Positions 1-8,218 of a stretch of DNA of 57,160 nucleotides are shown here, one piece after another. This DNA is from CAZXPA01 sp964642485 (GTDB taxonomy: Bacteria > Patescibacteriota > Patescibacteriia > UBA2591 > UBA6264). The stretch covers positions 1-57,160 of the forward strand of contig CAZXPA010000001.1 in NCBI GenBank assembly GCA_964642485.1, written 5' to 3'. Position numbers and translations under genes: made by a program. How positions within the stretch are numbered: the stretch's first letter is position 1; each line of letters starts with the position of its first letter. Under the pieces are notes generated by a model. The model searched no databases, was not told the origin of the DNA, and saw nothing but the letters and a program-made list of their open reading frames with translations.

Positions 1-28
1 GAATATTTAGAGTATTACCAACAACAAT

Positions 29-889
29 ATGGTAAAAGAAAAAAGTAAAAAGATTTTACAAAAAATAGTTATTGGTTTTATTGCCCTAGCGGTGATTTTC
101 GTTTTTGATTTTTGGTTATTCAGCCCAAGAGAATTTTCAACCCTATCAACCACTTATCAAGAAAATCAAGAACCCGATTATCAGGAACCAGCCTCAATTG
201 AGGACCCTACCGTTGAGAGTACTGTTGAGACAGAGGAAGAGGAGGTTATTGAAGAAGAAGAATCTTTTCTTGCAGAAATAAAGCCAGCGGTTAATTTGTC
301 CGTCCCCTTTGCTATTCAGGCTCCTTTGGCTGAGTGGGATGATTTACATAATGAGGCTTGCGAAGAGGCAGTTCTGATTATTGCTAAGTATTGGTTAAAT
401 AATCAGGAGTTAACCACCGCCAAAGCTGAACAAGAAATTTTAGATTCAGTTAAATGGCAGGAAGAAAACTGGGGCGGTCATTATGATTTAAATGTGGCTG
501 AGACAGTCAGGTTAGCTAATCAATATTTTAATATAGAGAAAATATATTACACTTCGGTTAAAAGTCTTAATGATATAAAATATCAGTTGAGTCAAGGAAA
601 TTTAGTCATTACTCCCATGGCCGGCCGGATGTTAGATAACCCTTATTACCGCCAACCAGGCCCAGTCTATCATATGTTAGTGGTTAAAGGTTATAATGAA
701 GAAGAAATTATTACTAATGACCCGGGAACCCGTCGGGGGGCTGATTTTTCTTATTTAAATGATGTTTTTTTAAGGTCAATTCATGACTGGCCCTTTTCTT
801 TAAAAGAAAAACAGGATCTTTCCAAAGATGAAAAAGCTCAAGAGATTTTAAAAGGCGAAAAAATGATGATTGTGGTTGAAAAAGAGTAG
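29..889 (+). CDS. Membrane-anchored C39-like (papain-fold) peptidase
   Basis: A 286-residue protein with an N-terminal membrane segment (about residues 12-32), an acidic Glu-rich linker (about 45-85) and a papain-fold domain of the peptidase C39-like type. The likely catalytic Cys lies in NEACEEAVL (about residue 111). The His lies in VYHMLVVKGY (about 215), followed by an Asp in TNDPGT (about 231), in the order Cys-His-Asp typical of C39_2 domains. Such proteins sit outside the cytoplasmic membrane and cleave peptides or cell-wall crosslinks; the substrate cannot be read from the sequence. No ABC transporter is fused or adjacent, so a bacteriocin-processing role is not supported. The ATG at 29 is the first in frame and precedes the signal anchor. 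The window starts just before it, so any upstream partner is unseen. Confidence 0.72.
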   Translation: MVKEKSKKILQKIVIGFIALAVIFVFDFWLFSPREFSTLSTTYQENQEPDYQEPASIEDPTVESTVETEEEEVIEEEESFLAEIKPAVNLSVPFAIQAPLAEWDDLHNEACEEAVLIIAKYWLNNQELTTAKAEQEILDSVKWQEENWGGHYDLNVAETVRLANQYFNIEKIYYTSVKSLNDIKYQLSQGNLVITPMAGRMLDNPYYRQPGPVYHMLVVKGYNEEEIITNDPGTRRGADFSYLNDVFLRSIHDWPFSLKEKQDLSKDEKAQEILKGEKMMIVVEKE

Positions 890-953
890 TACTGGAATTT
901 ATTGTGTTTCTGGTTGGAGCCCGAATCCTATTAAAAAATTATTCTAGGTTCAT

Positions 954-977
954 ATGTTCAACCCCGGGGTTGAACAT
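954..977. repeat. Perfect 24-nt palindrome, left flank of RAYT gene 1
   Basis: The arm ATGTTCAACCCC is followed at once by its exact reverse complement GGGGTTGAACAT, with no loop. The same core recurs at 1741-1768, just after the transposase stop. REP-associated tyrosine transposases are normally flanked by such palindromes, which are their substrates. Confidence 0.85.
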
Positions 978-984
978 TAAATTT

Positions 985-1716
985 ATGCCATATAGAGAAG
1001 AAGTATTTGAAGAGGATAGACCGTTTCACATTTTATCTCATGCTGTAGAGAATATTTTTAACAACGAAGCAACCCGTTGTAGATTTATTTTTCAGCTTTA
1101 CGCCGCCAATATAGGTAGGCCGGTTTCGAATTTATGTAGAACAGATATAGTAAAGGCAGCCCATGATTTATTAAAAGGTAATACCGCCGTAGTGTCAAAA
1201 TTAGTAGTTGAAGAACATCCCCCACTTGTTCATATTTTAGATTTTTCCTTAATAGTAAATCACTATCATCTATATTTGGTTTCCAATATAGAGAATGGAA
1301 TTCTAATTTATATCCAGAGACTAAATATGGCATTTGCAAAATATTTTAATTTAAAATATAAGCGCAACACACCCTTGTTTAAGGATCGCTATAAAAGTAT
1401 TCTAGTAAAGACGGAGAAGCAATCATTTGTATTGACTCGTTATATTAATGTAATCAATCCTTTAGACGTTTACCAGCCAGGTTGGAGAAAAAATGGCCTG
1501 GAAGATAGAAGTAAAGCTTTTGAATTTTTAAAAACCTATCAATTCTCGAGTTTTCCTGACAAGATAGGAGAAAGGAGATCTAAGCTTTTAGCTCCTAAAG
1601 ATGTTTTAGAAATATATCTCCCCGGACAGGTCGGGCGAGAAATTGATTATATTCAGTTCGTAAATGATTTCTTAGAAGAAAGGTTGGTTAATTTTCAAAA
1701 TCTTTTTTTAGAATAG
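985..1716 (+). CDS. REP-associated tyrosine transposase (Y1/HUH, RAYT), copy 1
   Basis: A 243-residue HUH-type single-strand transposase of the IS200/REP family. The HUH metal-binding motif is NHYHLYLV (about residue 93), where U is Tyr. The catalytic Tyr region is FAKYFNLKYKRNTPLFKDRYK (about 115-135), matching the family pattern YFNxKYxxxxxLFxxRYK. The open frame extends back to a GTG at 904, but the first 27 codons would run through the flanking palindrome, so the ATG at 985 (PYREEVFEED follows) is the better start. It lies between two copies of the same palindrome (954-977 and 1741-1768), the arrangement expected of a RAYT unit. It is clearly different in sequence from the second RAYT at 46111 and carries a different palindrome family. 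No inactivating mutation was seen. Confidence 0.85.
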   Translation: MPYREEVFEEDRPFHILSHAVENIFNNEATRCRFIFQLYAANIGRPVSNLCRTDIVKAAHDLLKGNTAVVSKLVVEEHPPLVHILDFSLIVNHYHLYLVSNIENGILIYIQRLNMAFAKYFNLKYKRNTPLFKDRYKSILVKTEKQSFVLTRYINVINPLDVYQPGWRKNGLEDRSKAFEFLKTYQFSSFPDKIGERRSKLLAPKDVLEIYLPGQVGREIDYIQFVNDFLEERLVNFQNLFLE

Positions 1717-1725
1717 AACATGACA

Positions 1726-1768
1726 GAACATGTTCAAAGAACATGTTCAACCCCGGGGTTGAACATGT
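1726..1768. repeat. Right-flank palindromes of RAYT gene 1
   Basis: Two copies of the self-complementary GAACATGTTC (1726-1735, 1739-1748) run into a perfect 28-nt palindrome (1741-1768). Its centre is identical to the element at 954-977, extended by two bases on each side. The cluster begins 10 nt after the transposase stop codon. It could also act as a weak hairpin terminator, but no T-run follows. Confidence 0.8.
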
Positions 1769-1811
1769 GAGTATTACTTATATACTTACCTTGAACAGCT
1801 ATTATTAATTT

Positions 1812-2486
1812 ATGAAAAAAATATATTTTATATTATTTTTAATAATAATTGCTTTAGTATTTTTCTTTTTGTCAAAAAATTATCAGCAAAAAGACAATTC
1901 TAATGTTCCGCAAATTAATCAACTCGGAGTCTTAGATATTAATCAGGAAGAAGAGAATTTATCAAATATCAGAACTCTAAACAACCTACAACCTCCATTA
2001 GATAAAGCAGGCGAAAGAGTAAGTAAGAAGAAATTTGGAGTTTATATCACACCACAAAATTCTCCTATCCAGCCAGAAAGATTTAAAGGTTTTCATACTG
2101 GTGTTGATTTTGAAGTTTTCTCTGAAGAATTAAATACAGAAGTATCAGTATATGCGATATGTTCAGGGAAAATAAAATTAAAGCAATATGTAAGTGGATA
2201 CGGCGGTATAGCGGCTCAGACTTGTGAATTAAACAAAGAGCCAATAACTATAATATATGGACACTTAGAACTATCTAGTATTACTGTTAATATTGACGAA
2301 AATATAGAAACTGGAGAGAGGATTGGGATTTTGGGGGCCGATAAAAGCCAAGAAACAGATTATGAACGTAAGCATTTGCATTTGGGTATTTATAAAGGAA
2401 TGGAACTTAATATCAAAGGATATGTTGGTTCTCAATCAGAGCTTTTAAATTGGATAGATCCATGTCTTTATATATGTCATAACTAA
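1812..2486 (+). CDS. M23-family (LytM-like) metallopeptidase, membrane-anchored
   Basis: A 224-residue protein with an N-terminal signal anchor (about residues 4-22), a spacer and a peptidase M23 domain. The Zn-ligand signatures are HTGVDF (His about 95, Asp about 99) and KHLHLG (second His about 190), with the conserved YGHLE strand between them (about 156). M23 enzymes cleave peptide crosslinks of peptidoglycan outside the membrane. All ligands expected for catalysis appear present. The domain is somewhat longer than usual between HTGVDF and YGHLE and holds Cys residues (CSGKIK, QTCELN, DPCLYICHN) that could form disulfides. It stands alone between the RAYT unit and a repeat-rich gap, so no operon partner is evident. 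Confidence 0.82.
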   Translation: MKKIYFILFLIIIALVFFFLSKNYQQKDNSNVPQINQLGVLDINQEEENLSNIRTLNNLQPPLDKAGERVSKKKFGVYITPQNSPIQPERFKGFHTGVDFEVFSEELNTEVSVYAICSGKIKLKQYVSGYGGIAAQTCELNKEPITIIYGHLELSSITVNIDENIETGERIGILGADKSQETDYERKHLHLGIYKGMELNIKGYVGSQSELLNWIDPCLYICHN

Positions 2487-2541
2487 ATTTTTGATTAGTT
2501 TAATCCATCAAACAGGTTCTAACTACGTCCGCCCTGGGGAG

Positions 2542-2580
2542 CTTTTGGCCAAAAGGAGAGGCAATTCCTCGCTTTTTAGG
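2542..2580. repeat. Intergenic palindrome plus hairpin with T-run
   Basis: CTTTTGGCCAAAAG (2542-2555) is a perfect 14-nt palindrome. It is followed by GAGG-CAATT-CCTC and a GCTTTTT run (2558-2577). The second part resembles the terminator at 3086-3112 (same CCTCGCTTTTT end) and could terminate transcription from the M23 gene. The stem is only about 4 bp plus an A/T extension, so this is tentative. Confidence 0.45.
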
Positions 2581-2651
2581 TTGAATAAATATAAAAATTT
2601 GCTACAATTGATTAAAGCTTAGTACTTATTTTAGTGTAATTCATTTAATGA

Positions 2652-2879
2652 GTGATGTCGAATATGGTTAAAAAAGATAATCTAAACATAGATGCTTTTA
2701 TGACTAAAAGTGGAAAGAATTACCGGCGGGCCAAATTAATAGATAAGAGCTTTGTTTCAAAATATTTTAAAGGGTTAGGGTTTGAGGTTCTTGAGGTAGA
2801 ACAATTATGGCGTCATATACACGGAAAATTGAGAAAGAACAATAAGGTATACTTTTTGAAAATGGCCTCTACAGAGTAA
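2652..2879 (+). pseudogene. Short fragment, possible N-terminus of an APH-like kinase
   Basis: A 75-codon frame (GTG at 2652, ATG at 2655). It ends in YFLKMASTE, which resembles the first beta-strands of aminoglycoside-phosphotransferase-fold kinases, where a Lys in a similar position binds ATP. The frame then stops at once, and no downstream frame continues a kinase (no HxDxxxxN or DFG-like motif before 3133). I infer a truncated remnant rather than a functional gene. The sequence after the stop contains a GGGGACGGTTCT-type repeat (2882-2893), a sequence often seen near transposase palindromes, so decay by insertion or deletion is plausible. A genuine small protein cannot be excluded. Confidence 0.4.
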
Positions 2880-3085
2880 ATAGGGGACGGTTCTCAAAAT
2901 GAAGCTAATTTGACGAAAACAGGACACAGCGCAATGAAGTAAACCTACTAAGAAGTAATGATCTTGAAGGTAAATTCATTCTCTAATACCCTCAAACAGG
3001 TTCGAGCCCACCTTTGCTAAACCTGTCCGTCCGGAAGGCGGGGCTACGGTGGATATAGCATCGTTCCACTTGGGGATCCACGACT
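2880..3085. repeat. Gene-free stretch with palindromic debris
   Basis: No supportable gene. It contains a GGGGACGGTTCT motif (2882-2893) related to the GGGGACTGTCCCC elements inside rsmA. It also has an imperfect GC-rich inverted repeat starting CCACCTTTGCT (about 3008) and closing GCTACGGTGG (about 3053). GGTTCGAGCCC at 3000-3010 looks like a tRNA T-loop, but no cloverleaf surrounds it. Confidence 0.5.
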
Positions 3086-3112
3086 AAAAAACGAGGCAAA
3101 ACCTCGCTTTTT
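3086..3112. terminator. Bidirectional intrinsic terminator
   Basis: The stem is CGAGG (3092-3096) and CCTCG (3102-3106) with a 5-nt loop, flanked by an A-run on the left and a T-run on the right. Read on the minus strand it follows the stop of the penicillin-binding protein gene (ends 3134) and finishes in TTTTTT. Read on the plus strand it closes the 1-3 kb block. Confidence 0.75.
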
Positions 3113-3133
3113 ATTATTATCTTACCTGTCTTT

Positions 3134-6061
3134 TTATTTTACCTCAATCTGGGATTCTTCACCAATAAGAGTTTTATTATTAATATCAATTATCTCTGGC
3201 CATAATTTATATCTTCCTTTATCAGTCATATTCCAGGTTAAATCAATTTTGCCGCTGGTTTCTGGGCTGAAAATAGTGCCAAGTAAAGAAATTTGTAAAG
3301 AGGTTAGATCTTGAACAAAAAATCTAACCATTTTAATTTTTACTACGGGAGCCAGAATAGAAAGAGTTAAAGGAAAATCTCTTTGTTGAATAATCCAGTT
3401 ATCTTTAGGGGTTAACCAGGCAATTTTTTGTTCAAACATTTGAGTGGTGATAACCCAGACTTCTTGGCTTTTGCTGTTTTCAATGTCATCAGAGGCTGTA
3501 ACCTTGACTTTATGTTCTCCTAAATCTAGGCCGGCGAAATTAAGAACACATTCATATGACCCTGCTAAAGATTTATCTGTAACAGGGTATGATGAGGCCT
3601 GTTTTTTTACTAAGATTATATCTAAGGGAATATTATCAACAGCACAAACTATTTTGCTGATTCCCCGAGGAGCTGTTGTCTTTAATTTTAATTCTAATAT
3701 TTGTTCATTAATTACAGATCCATTTTGAGGAAAAACAATACTTAAGCTTGGCTGGTTAGCCGGGATGTGGAGGTCATCGTATTCGGTTGGTGGTAATTCA
3801 AAAATAGTTTCAGTTCTTTCCTCTTCTGGTTTGGAAGCTAAATCTTGGAGCCAATTTTTGATTCCTTCATGCCAATAATCATATTGAGGATCAGTAGTTG
3901 GGTTTTCTGGGGCAGCTCCTTGGGGATTATTTTTGTCTAAATAATAAAGAATGGGGTAGTATTTTTTAAAGGTTTTTTCAGTCATATAAGATTCAGGAGT
4001 TAAATCAGTGGCTAATTTACCAGATGCTTTATCAATCTGTAAAGTAATCTCGCCTGGCATTTCTCCCCTGAGAATTGATTTAACAACCTCAGTTGGTTCT
4101 GGGGGGGTAAATTTTTTCGCTGGAGTTTTAGCTAAAGCTTTTGACATAAATTCGTGCCAGATTGGAGCGGCGACATTAGCTCCGCTAGCTTTTTCAGCCA
4201 TGGCTTCATTACGGCTATTACCAACCCAAACCCCAGTTACTAAATCAGGGGTATAACCAATTGTCCAGGCATCACGAAAGTCATTAGTAGTTCCTGTTTT
4301 AGCCGCTACTGGTCGATCAGGCAAGGTTAAAGAATTTTCTTCACCAAACATAAAGGCTCGGGACTGATTGTCAGAGAGGATATCATTGATTAAGTAAGTG
4401 ATTTGAGGAGTAATTACTTCTTGGGGAAGAGAGAGTTCAGGTGTGTTTTCTTCAAGAATTTTTCCCTGGCCATCTTCCACTTTAAGGATGCAGACCGTAG
4501 GAATTTTTTTACCTTCACGGGCAAAAATTCCAAAAGTTGCGGTATGTTCTAAAAGTTTAACTTCTCCTCCACCCAAGACCAGAGATAGACCATAGCGACT
4601 TCTATCAGCTAAGGTGGTATAGCCCATTCTTTGAGCTAAATTTAAAGCCCTGTCTAAGCCGGTTAAATAAAGTGTTTTAACTCCAGGAACATTTAAAGAG
4701 CCGGCTAAAGCCTGACGCATTGTTACTGGCCCCCGAAATTTTTCATCATAGTTTTGGGGAATATAGTCTTCTCTTTTGGGTCCGGCTGGGCCAAAATTTG
4801 TTTCAACGTCAAAAAGGACTGTTTCAGGAGTAAATCCTTTTTCAAAAGCGGCGGCATAAACAACTGGCTTGAAAGAAGAACCAGGTTGACGTGGTCGCGT
4901 AGTAACATTAACCTGTCCGTCAATTGATTCGTCAAAAAAATCTTTTGAGCCAACCATGGCAAGAATTTGTCCTGTTTTAACATCCAGGCTAACTAAAGCG
5001 GCATTGGTTGCTTTAAAAATTTCTTCGTTTTTTTCTGACTGATTAGCAATTGCCTGTTCAGCAATTTTTTGTTTGGTGATATCAAGCGTGGTAATAACTT
5101 TAAGGCCGCCTTGTTCAACTAAACGTTGTCCATATTTTTCAGTTAAAAGCCCCTTTATATACATGATAAAATGGGGAGCAGTGATATTTTCATAACGCGG
5201 AGTGATTTTTTCTAAACTATTTATTTTCTTTGTTTGATCAGCCAGTTCCTGAGTAATTTGTCCTTTTTCTGCCATTATATTTAAAATATAGTTTCTTCGA
5301 GCAATTAATTCTTCTTGATGATTACCTCGGGGAGAATAATAGGTAGGAGCTTTAGCCATGGCCGCCAGAAGAGCGCATTCGTCCAGAGTTAAATCCCGAA
5401 CAGACTTTCCAAAATAGATTTGACTAGCAGCTTCTGCGCCATAAGCGGTTGACCCATAAGGGATTTCATTAAAGTACATTTGCAAGATTTCTTGTTTTGA
5501 AAATCTTTTTTCCATTTGATAAGCTAAGAGAAGTTCCTTTATTTTTCGCTGATAGGTTTTTTGTGGTGTCAGGAAAGCATTTTTAATAAATTGTTGAGTT
5601 AAGGTCGAGGCCCCCTGAACCTTTCCTCCTTGTAAAATATCAACGATTAAAGCCCGAATAATAGCTTTAAAGTCAAAACCAGGGTGTTGGAAAAAATCTT
5701 GGTCTTCAGCTGCTAGGGTAGCGTTAATTAAGTTCTGGGGCACATCATCAAGTTTAATCAGGGTTCTTCTTTGTTCAGCAAATATTTCATAAAGGACCGC
5801 TTTGCCAGTGTGGTCATAAATTTTTGTGCTTTGGGCAATTTTCCTTTCTAAAAGTTTTTCTGGATGTGGCAGATTATAGTTTAACCAGGTTAGTGTCCCA
5901 ATTATTAGCACACCAACTAATAAGACGAGAAGAATTAAGGTAAGTAAAAGTTTCCGAACTAAATGCTTTTTTTTCTTTTTAGTTCGCTTTGACTTTTTTT
6001 GGCCAATTGGCCGACTCTGCCAAGTTGATTTCTTTTTTCGTTTTTTACCTTTAGTGGGCAT
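3134..6061 (-). CDS. Class A penicillin-binding protein (GT51 + transpeptidase)
   Basis: A bifunctional peptidoglycan synthase of about 975 residues. In order it has a very basic cytoplasmic N-terminus (GKKRKKK, KRTKKKKKH), one membrane segment (about residues 37-60), a GT51 glycosyltransferase domain, a penicillin-binding transpeptidase domain and a C-terminal Ig-like tail. The GT51 domain carries AAEDQDFFQHPG (catalytic Glu about 119) and GASTLTQQF. The transpeptidase domain carries the active-site Ser in GSSFKP (about 394), the SLN motif (about 456) and KTGTTND (about 587). The tail (NGSVINEQ... onward, about 770-970) resembles Ig-like extracellular modules. The frame extends back to a TTG at 6100. 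The ATG at 6061 is preferred because a good -35/-10 pair lies between them. It polymerises glycan and crosslinks peptides at the outer face of the membrane. It is divergent from tyrS. Confidence 0.93.
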   Translation of the reverse strand: MPTKGKKRKKKSTWQSRPIGQKKSKRTKKKKKHLVRKLLLTLILLVLLVGVLIIGTLTWLNYNLPHPEKLLERKIAQSTKIYDHTGKAVLYEIFAEQRRTLIKLDDVPQNLINATLAAEDQDFFQHPGFDFKAIIRALIVDILQGGKVQGASTLTQQFIKNAFLTPQKTYQRKIKELLLAYQMEKRFSKQEILQMYFNEIPYGSTAYGAEAASQIYFGKSVRDLTLDECALLAAMAKAPTYYSPRGNHQEELIARRNYILNIMAEKGQITQELADQTKKINSLEKITPRYENITAPHFIMYIKGLLTEKYGQRLVEQGGLKVITTLDITKQKIAEQAIANQSEKNEEIFKATNAALVSLDVKTGQILAMVGSKDFFDESIDGQVNVTTRPRQPGSSFKPVVYAAAFEKGFTPETVLFDVETNFGPAGPKREDYIPQNYDEKFRGPVTMRQALAGSLNVPGVKTLYLTGLDRALNLAQRMGYTTLADRSRYGLSLVLGGGEVKLLEHTATFGIFAREGKKIPTVCILKVEDGQGKILEENTPELSLPQEVITPQITYLINDILSDNQSRAFMFGEENSLTLPDRPVAAKTGTTNDFRDAWTIGYTPDLVTGVWVGNSRNEAMAEKASGANVAAPIWHEFMSKALAKTPAKKFTPPEPTEVVKSILRGEMPGEITLQIDKASGKLATDLTPESYMTEKTFKKYYPILYYLDKNNPQGAAPENPTTDPQYDYWHEGIKNWLQDLASKPEEERTETIFELPPTEYDDLHIPANQPSLSIVFPQNGSVINEQILELKLKTTAPRGISKIVCAVDNIPLDIILVKKQASSYPVTDKSLAGSYECVLNFAGLDLGEHKVKVTASDDIENSKSQEVWVITTQMFEQKIAWLTPKDNWIIQQRDFPLTLSILAPVVKIKMVRFFVQDLTSLQISLLGTIFSPETSGKIDLTWNMTDKGRYKLWPEIIDINNKTLIGEESQIEVK

Positions 6062-6071
6062 AGATAGGGAT

Positions 6072-6100
6072 ATTTTAACAGAAATAAGCAAAACCTTCAA
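6072..6100 (-). promoter_or_regulatory. Candidate sigma70-type promoter for the PBP gene
   Basis: Minus strand: TTGAAG (6095-6100), a 17-nt spacer, then TAAAAT (6072-6077). The predicted transcription start would be only about 5 nt before the ATG at 6061, so the message would be almost leaderless. This agrees with the leaderless pattern suggested for several other genes here. The match is good, but AT-rich DNA gives chance hits. Confidence 0.45.
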
Positions 6101-6141
6101 TGGATACTTGATTTTTTATTTTTTTCTATTAAACTAAAGAT

Positions 6142-7335
6142 ATGGAAATTAATAAAGAAAAGATAGAGCAAATTCTTTCCCGAAATGTAGAAAAAGTAAT
6201 TGAGGCCAGGAATTTAGAAAAACGGCTTTTAAGGGGTGGCAAATTAAGGATTAAACACGGGATTGATCCAACTGGGCCACAAATCCATCTTGGCCGGGCC
6301 GTTGTCCTTTGGAAGCTTAAAGAATTCCAGGACTTAGGGCATAAAATAGTTCTGATTTTAGGCGACTATACTGCTCAGATTGGCGACCCATCTGATAAGC
6401 TTCATAAGCGGCCTTTTCTTTCTGAGAAACAGGTAAAAGAAAATTTAAGAAAATATCAGCAACAGATTGGTCGGATTTTAGATTCAAAAAAGATTGAATG
6501 GCGCAAGAACAGTGAATGGCTGAGCAGACTAAGTCCTCGTCAGCTAGATGAGTTAGCTGATTTGTTTAGTATTCAACAAATGGTTGCTAGAAGAAATTTT
6601 AAAGTTCGTTGGAACAATCAGGAGGAGATTTCTTTAAGAGAGCTGCATTATCCTTTGTATCAGGGCTATGATTCAGTAGTGATTAAAGCCGATGTAGAAG
6701 TTGGCGGAAACGATCAGTTATTTAATTTATTGGCTGGCCGAAAAATACAGCAAGCTTATAAGCAAAAACCCCAAGATATTCTAATTGTAGAAATGTTAGA
6801 AGGTCTTGATAGAGAAAAAATGAGCACTACTAGAGGTAATGTGATAAATATTAATGATTCATCTCAAGACCAATATGGGAAAATAATGTCAATGCATGAT
6901 GATTTGATTATTAAATATTTTAAACTCTGCACTTTACTTAAGAAAAAAGAAGTTGAGGGTATGGCCGGGCAAATGAAAAAGGGGGCTAATCCGCGTGATT
7001 TTAAAGCTAAATTGGCTTATGAAATTGTTAAATTATACCATGGAGAAAAGCAAGCCCAAAAAGCAGCAAAAGAATTTGATCGGATTTTTAAAGAGAGAAA
7101 GACCCCAAAAAATGTTCCAATTTTTAAAACAAAGAGTGAAAAGGATAAACTAATTAATTTTTTAAGCAAAAGCAAGTTGGTTTCTAGTAAAGGTGAGGCC
7201 AGAAGATTAATTGAACAAAGGGCGGTGGAAATAGATGGTCAAATAATTGACGATTGGCGTTACGAATTAAAACCAAAGACTGGAATGATTATTAAAGTAG
7301 GGAAAAGAAGATTTCTAAAAATAGAAAGCAATTAA
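6142..7335 (+). CDS. tyrS: Tyrosyl-tRNA synthetase
   Basis: 397 residues, close to the usual size. This is a class I synthetase that charges tRNA-Tyr in the cytoplasm. The HIGH-type motif is IHLGRAVVL after HGIDPTGP (about residues 39-56). The tyrosine and ATP site is YQGYDSVVIKADVEVGGNDQ (about 174-193), with the conserved Asp and Gln. The KMSKS loop reads KMSTTRGNV (about 225), with Thr-Thr replacing Lys-Ser. The C-terminus (LVSSKGEARRLIEQRAVEI) is an S4 RNA-binding domain. It is followed after 16 nt by galU, so they are probably co-transcribed. The altered KMSKS loop loses the second Lys, which usually stabilises the activated transition state; some TyrRS lineages vary here. Confidence 0.95.
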   Translation: MEINKEKIEQILSRNVEKVIEARNLEKRLLRGGKLRIKHGIDPTGPQIHLGRAVVLWKLKEFQDLGHKIVLILGDYTAQIGDPSDKLHKRPFLSEKQVKENLRKYQQQIGRILDSKKIEWRKNSEWLSRLSPRQLDELADLFSIQQMVARRNFKVRWNNQEEISLRELHYPLYQGYDSVVIKADVEVGGNDQLFNLLAGRKIQQAYKQKPQDILIVEMLEGLDREKMSTTRGNVININDSSQDQYGKIMSMHDDLIIKYFKLCTLLKKKEVEGMAGQMKKGANPRDFKAKLAYEIVKLYHGEKQAQKAAKEFDRIFKERKTPKNVPIFKTKSEKDKLINFLSKSKLVSSKGEARRLIEQRAVEIDGQIIDDWRYELKPKTGMIIKVGKRRFLKIESN

Positions 7336-7351
7336 TTAATTTTTAATTTTT

Positions 7352-8209
7352 ATGATTACTAAAGCAATCATTCCCGTAGCCGGGCTGGGAACTAGGTTTT
7401 TGCCAGCCACTAAAGCTCAGGCAAAAGAAATGTTGCCTTTGGTTGATAGGCCGGTTATTCAGTATGTTGTCGAAGAAGCTGTGGCTTCAGGCATAAAGCA
7501 GATTTTTTTAATTACTAGTCATACCAAGCGGGCAGTTGAGGATCACTTTGATTATAATTTTGAATTAGAATATCGTCTTCGTCAGGCTGGCAAGAAAAAA
7601 GCTTTAAAAACTGTTCACCAGATTCATAAATTAGCCAAATTCATTATCATTCGTCAAAGAGAACCAAAGGGAAACGGTGATGCGATTCTTTGTGCCAAAG
7701 AATTTGTCAAAAACGAACCTTGCGCTGTACTTTTTGGTGATGATGTAATAGATAGTAGAAAACCTTGCTTGGCTCAATTAATTAAAGTTTTTGAAAAATA
7801 CGGTGATCCAGTTATTGCTGTTAAGAGGGTGAGGAAAAAAGAAATTCAGCACTTTGGTTCGGTTAAAGTGGTTGGGCTTGAGAAAAACGTTTATCAAGTC
7901 CAGAAAATTGTTGAAAAGCCTAAACCAGAGAGAGCTCCTTCTAATCTAGGCATAGTTGGTCGATATATTATTACTCCAGAGTTACTTCAAAAATTAGCTT
8001 TAGTCCGCCCTGGAAAAGGGAAAGAAATTTTGCTTACTGATGCCTTTAAGGATTTACTTAAGAGAAGACCAGTCTACGCTTGCGAATTTGAGGGAGATTG
8101 GTATACTTTTGGCAGTAAGCAGAATTTTTTACAAGCTAATATAGTTTTTGGTCTTAAAGATAAAGAGATTAGAAGAGGATTAAAGAGATTTTTGGAAAAG
8201 ATAAAATAA
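7352..8209 (+). CDS. galU: UTP-glucose-1-phosphate uridylyltransferase
   Basis: 285 residues, normal for bacterial GalU. It makes UDP-glucose from UTP and glucose-1-phosphate in the cytoplasm. The nucleotide-binding signature PVAGLGTRFLPATKA (residues 8-22) is followed by KEMLPLVDRP. Further family motifs are KGNGDAIL (about 107), LFGDDVID (about 128) and the sugar-binding EKPKPERAPSNLGIVGRYI (about 188-206). UDP-glucose would feed the GT2/membrane glycosyltransferases at 12-18 kb and possibly the glycogen synthase at 22 kb, because no glgC is present in the window. It lies between tyrS and the lipoprotein gene with short gaps (16 and 9 nt), which suggests one transcript. Confidence 0.95.
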   Translation: MITKAIIPVAGLGTRFLPATKAQAKEMLPLVDRPVIQYVVEEAVASGIKQIFLITSHTKRAVEDHFDYNFELEYRLRQAGKKKALKTVHQIHKLAKFIIIRQREPKGNGDAILCAKEFVKNEPCAVLFGDDVIDSRKPCLAQLIKVFEKYGDPVIAVKRVRKKEIQHFGSVKVVGLEKNVYQVQKIVEKPKPERAPSNLGIVGRYIITPELLQKLALVRPGKGKEILLTDAFKDLLKRRPVYACEFEGDWYTFGSKQNFLQANIVFGLKDKEIRRGLKRFLEKIK

Positions 8210-8218
8210 TATTTTGTT

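Noticed and set aside
904..984. GTG start at 904 for the first RAYT gene
   Set aside because: The extra 27 codons translate the flanking palindrome; family similarity begins after the ATG at 985.
2995..3060. tRNA-like GGTTCGAGCCC segment
   Set aside because: Only a T-loop-like string; no acceptor stem, anticodon arm or CCA can be placed around it.
6108..6133. TTGATT...TATTAA as a promoter for tyrS
   Set aside because: The spacer is only 13 nt, too short for a sigma70 promoter, and the local T-run makes chance matches likely.
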